From contig CM021312.1 in NCBI GenBank assembly GCA_010645155.1, positions 6,007,809 to 6,071,808 of the forward strand: DNA of 64,000 nucleotides, written 5' to 3'. This stretch comes from Tigriopus japonicus. Its lineage: Eukaryota; Arthropoda; Copepoda; Harpacticoida; Harpacticidae. The position numbers were made by a program, and so were the translations under genes. Below the pieces are notes generated by a model that worked only from the letters and a program-made list of their open reading frames with translations, was not told where the DNA came from and made no database searches. Every line of letters starts with the position of its first letter. Within the stretch, counting starts at the first letter, position 1. Shown in pieces: positions 61,172-64,000 of this stretch.

Positions 61172-64000
61172 ATGATCATCAAACCCTATTCGGCCATGTT
61201 AGAGAGAAATAGAGCCTATACCCTCCTCTCCAGCGTAAGTATTGCTTCTATTTTCGGATTTAAGGCATCTTCAAAGGCTTAAAGAGCTCGTTCAAAGGTT
61301 AACTGGAAGGCCAATCAATAGACGTTTGCCGATGACCAAATTTTACGTTATAAAACAGTTCAAACGACTCTTGATTTATGAATATTCTTGAGGCTGGCAT
61401 GTTTCTTAAATCCAGCTTTGACTTTATAATTGTAGACTGAATGGTCAGTTTTCATTAGAGCACTAAAATTACAAGAGTACGCGCGTGAGATTGATTTATC
61501 CCATTGGTATAAGTGAATCCTCAAGATTTTTCCGCAAGAAGAAAGAAAAATTATTTGAATATATAATTAACATGTTTGTCGGTCAGAATCGATTCGACCT
61601 GCTATTGTGAACATCATTAAAATGGAGCAAAAATGAAAGAATTTAATTTTCGTTTTTTCAATTTTTGGCATCTAATAGATCAGTGATTGAGCCGAAAATC
61701 TATAATAAAGACTCGTTGTTTTTAAAGTTTTAAGTTTTAACTTTTTAATCCTCGCTCAAGTGATAAATGATCCTGTAATGAATGAAAAAATCCATACATG
61801 TTTTAAAGTCTTAATTGATTATGTGATTTTTTAACAAAACATGATCACGTCTATTTTTGAATTGTTCAATTGTTGCTGTAAGACGTAGAAAATATTATCA
61901 TAATGACTTTTAAAATGTTTATTGACCCGTCATTTGTTTGTGTCTCCAAAGTAACAAAACGCTTTTAGCTTTGGTTTTCTATTATTGACGAAGCTCAGCG
62001 TTTGGTGAATATTTCATCAGAACTAACCAGGAATGACCCTTTTTCAAGGAGTAGGCAAATTACAAAAAGGTTAAAGCAAACTGTACTAGCTAGAGCACTC
62101 TAATATTAGCTATTTATAAAAATCAGGAATTACATGGGCTTATGTTAGTTCTGTTGTGACACTTTCAGGAGGATGTCGCCAAGGGCAGAACCACCCATTG
62201 GTCTGAGGTAGAGATCTCGGGGACTATCCGGAACCTGAGTCCCTCCCTATGGAAACTTACTCACTTGACTGCGCTTTATTTGAACGACAACGCCCTCTAC
62301 CGGTTACCCAGCCAGATCTCGAAACTGGTTCATCTCAGAAGACTGGACCTGTCCCATAACAAGCTGAGGTGAATATCAATGGTGGAACAGACCCAAAATC
62401 TTATTTGTGTCTACTCATTAGAACTAAAAGAAACAATTAAATGCATCATTTGCTTAATAGAACTTATTTGCTATTTTCTTGAAACCACCATAGCTGAGAA
62501 TTAAATTCGGGCCCAGGTAACGGCTTTTTTTGGATCTGATTCCAATTATGAAAAAAAAAACTATTGATCAACACGCTTTTGGCTTCTTCCTTCAAGATTT
62601 TTAGCCCCTGTAAAATGCAGTGGAATGGAAATTCTCCTAAAACATAATTGCTCACTTTTAGTATTTGTTTTCAAACTCCAGCATTTTTGACACTATTTTA
62701 TTTACTTTCCATTTTGTATGTGTGGGTAATCTTTTTTAGATTTGACTATATGTTGTTCTTTTTTATATTTTAATAACAACTCTCCTTTTTAAATGTACAT
62801 TTAAACTTTTGTTCTTTTTTACATTTTATTTGCAGCTCCCGTAATCGTTCACAACAAAATAAATTTCCATCTTAGAGAAGTGCATTAGGTTGCGTGATTA
62901 TTGTTGAGAGTATCACTGAACGATTTGCAAGCTAATATCGCAACCTAGAATGAAGCTGGCTTTGTTTTGAAGTCTATTTTGATATCACTTAATTTATATT
63001 TTTCCTGTTTTCAGGAGCCTTCCAGCAGAGATTGGTGACTTGGTTGAATTACAAGAACTGATGCTCAACAATAACTTCCTCCGAAACCTCCCTTTCGAAC
63101 TTGGGAAATTGTTCAGACTAATGGTAAACTGAACGTCAATTTAGTCTGACTTCAGTGGATATCAATAATAAAAACGCGGTTTTTGTTTCTTAGCTCTTAG
63201 GGCTGAAGGGCAATCAGCTGAGTCCGGATATCATGTCTATCTACTCCGAACCAAATGGAACACGTAAACTCCTGGAATACATGCTCGACAGCTTGCATGG
63301 TAGGACTATGATTCATTTCACTATAGAAGCTTATGTACATGAGCATCTTTATATTGTGCTATGTCGCTGTCGCTTAGGTTTGAACCTTGATAGGTGTGAC
63401 ACGCATTTCAACTTGTTTTTCTTTTGGGTCTGAAAGTGAAAAAGGCTATCGAAGCTGTCATAGGTTACTGACCAGTTTTACGTACTTTTGTAGAATCTTT
63501 CAAAACTTTCTGGATCAAAATCAGACAAAATCGTTGTGCAAGATGATAGAAATATTTAATAAACCTAATCTAAACTCTACTATCGTTGGAGTTGATTTAG
63601 TTTCTAAAATGGTAAGAACAAAAATTTAAGTGTTAATTAGTAGAAAGCTTACCATTTGCCGAATACTTTAGTCAATTGGTATGTTAAAATTTGAGCTCAT
63701 TGAGACTTCTGTCTTTATCCCCCAAAAATGACGCTTACAAATAAAAATGTAAAGTCCTGGCATTTTAAGGACAAATCGAGAGAATTAAAAAAAAAAACAC
63801 CTATAATCTTTGATTACTCTCCAGTGGGATTGGGTACTTGTTTTTAAATTGATTTTAAACAATCGTATTCTTGGACCGGAACTATTATTGGAAAATACAA
63901 AGTATTTCCCCATATTTCCGCGATTTTTCAAATATTTTGGTTGTTTCAAGGAAAAATCAAATATTTTGTCGATTATGTAAGAAGGAAAAGGTTTTTCAGG
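61172..64000 (+). CDS. CNOT6: CCR4-NOT deadenylase subunit 6, 5' part
   Basis: CNOT6 (twin in Drosophila) is a poly(A) deadenylase of the CCR4-NOT complex. Exons seen: 61172-61234 (or from the second in-frame ATG at 61196), 62169-62368, 63015-63123 and 63194-63299, all in frame. They encode the N-terminal leucine-rich repeats: THWSEVEISG, SLWKLTHLTALYLNDN, LVHLRRLDLSHNKL, LQELMLNNNFLRNLPFELGK, LGLKGNQLSPDI and EPNGTRKLLEYMLDSL. These match the human order SHWAELEISG .. LPFELGKLF .. LGLKGNPL .. EPDGTRRLLNYLLDNL. The endonuclease/exonuclease/phosphatase catalytic domain lies beyond the window. A TTTTTCAG ending at 63999 suggests the next exon begins at the last base. Confidence 0.93.

Overview
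This is a eukaryotic nuclear window: AT-rich, intron-containing genes with GT-AG junctions, AATAAA signals, no operons, and many decayed DNA transposons. The protein-coding exons look like those of an arthropod. A crustacean such as a copepod is my best guess, but nothing in the window proves it. There is one run of 102 N.

Layout. A mitochondrial porin (VDAC) gene occupies 1099-3275 (+). Next comes a repeat-rich stretch with a long hairpin, a tRNA-derived SINE and a hAT-like element. Two tandem paralogous small membrane-protein genes follow at 8818-9354 and 10697-11242 (both -). A three-exon gene of unknown function lies at 12529-14094 (-), then the small GTPase ARL1 at 15606-18499 (-). From 18.5 to 30 kb there is almost only transposon-derived DNA with a few doubtful exons. 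A three-exon gene for a 102-residue secreted protein is at 30121-30581 (-) with a TATA box. The window is dominated by a SLO/BK-type potassium channel gene at 32171-54116 (+), rebuilt here from 18 exons that join in frame to 1048 codons plus stop. After another block of nested DNA elements, the 5' part of the CCR4-NOT deadenylase gene CNOT6/twin (leucine-rich-repeat exons) begins at about 61172 and runs off the right edge.

The genes are unrelated housekeeping, signalling and lineage-specific loci. Two things stand out. First, the SLO channel keeps the selectivity filter and overall architecture but has lost the third S4 arginine, the S6 glycine pair and most of the acidic calcium bowl, and it has competing 3' exons. 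Second, at least eight non-autonomous elements with hAT hallmarks (8-bp target duplications, TIRs beginning YAGGG, YAAGG or YAGTG) are present, several carrying tandem subterminal arrays. They sit beside a separate palindromic element family with 5-bp target duplications, several foldback hairpins, and Tc1/mariner- and pogo-like relics. No intact transposase was seen.
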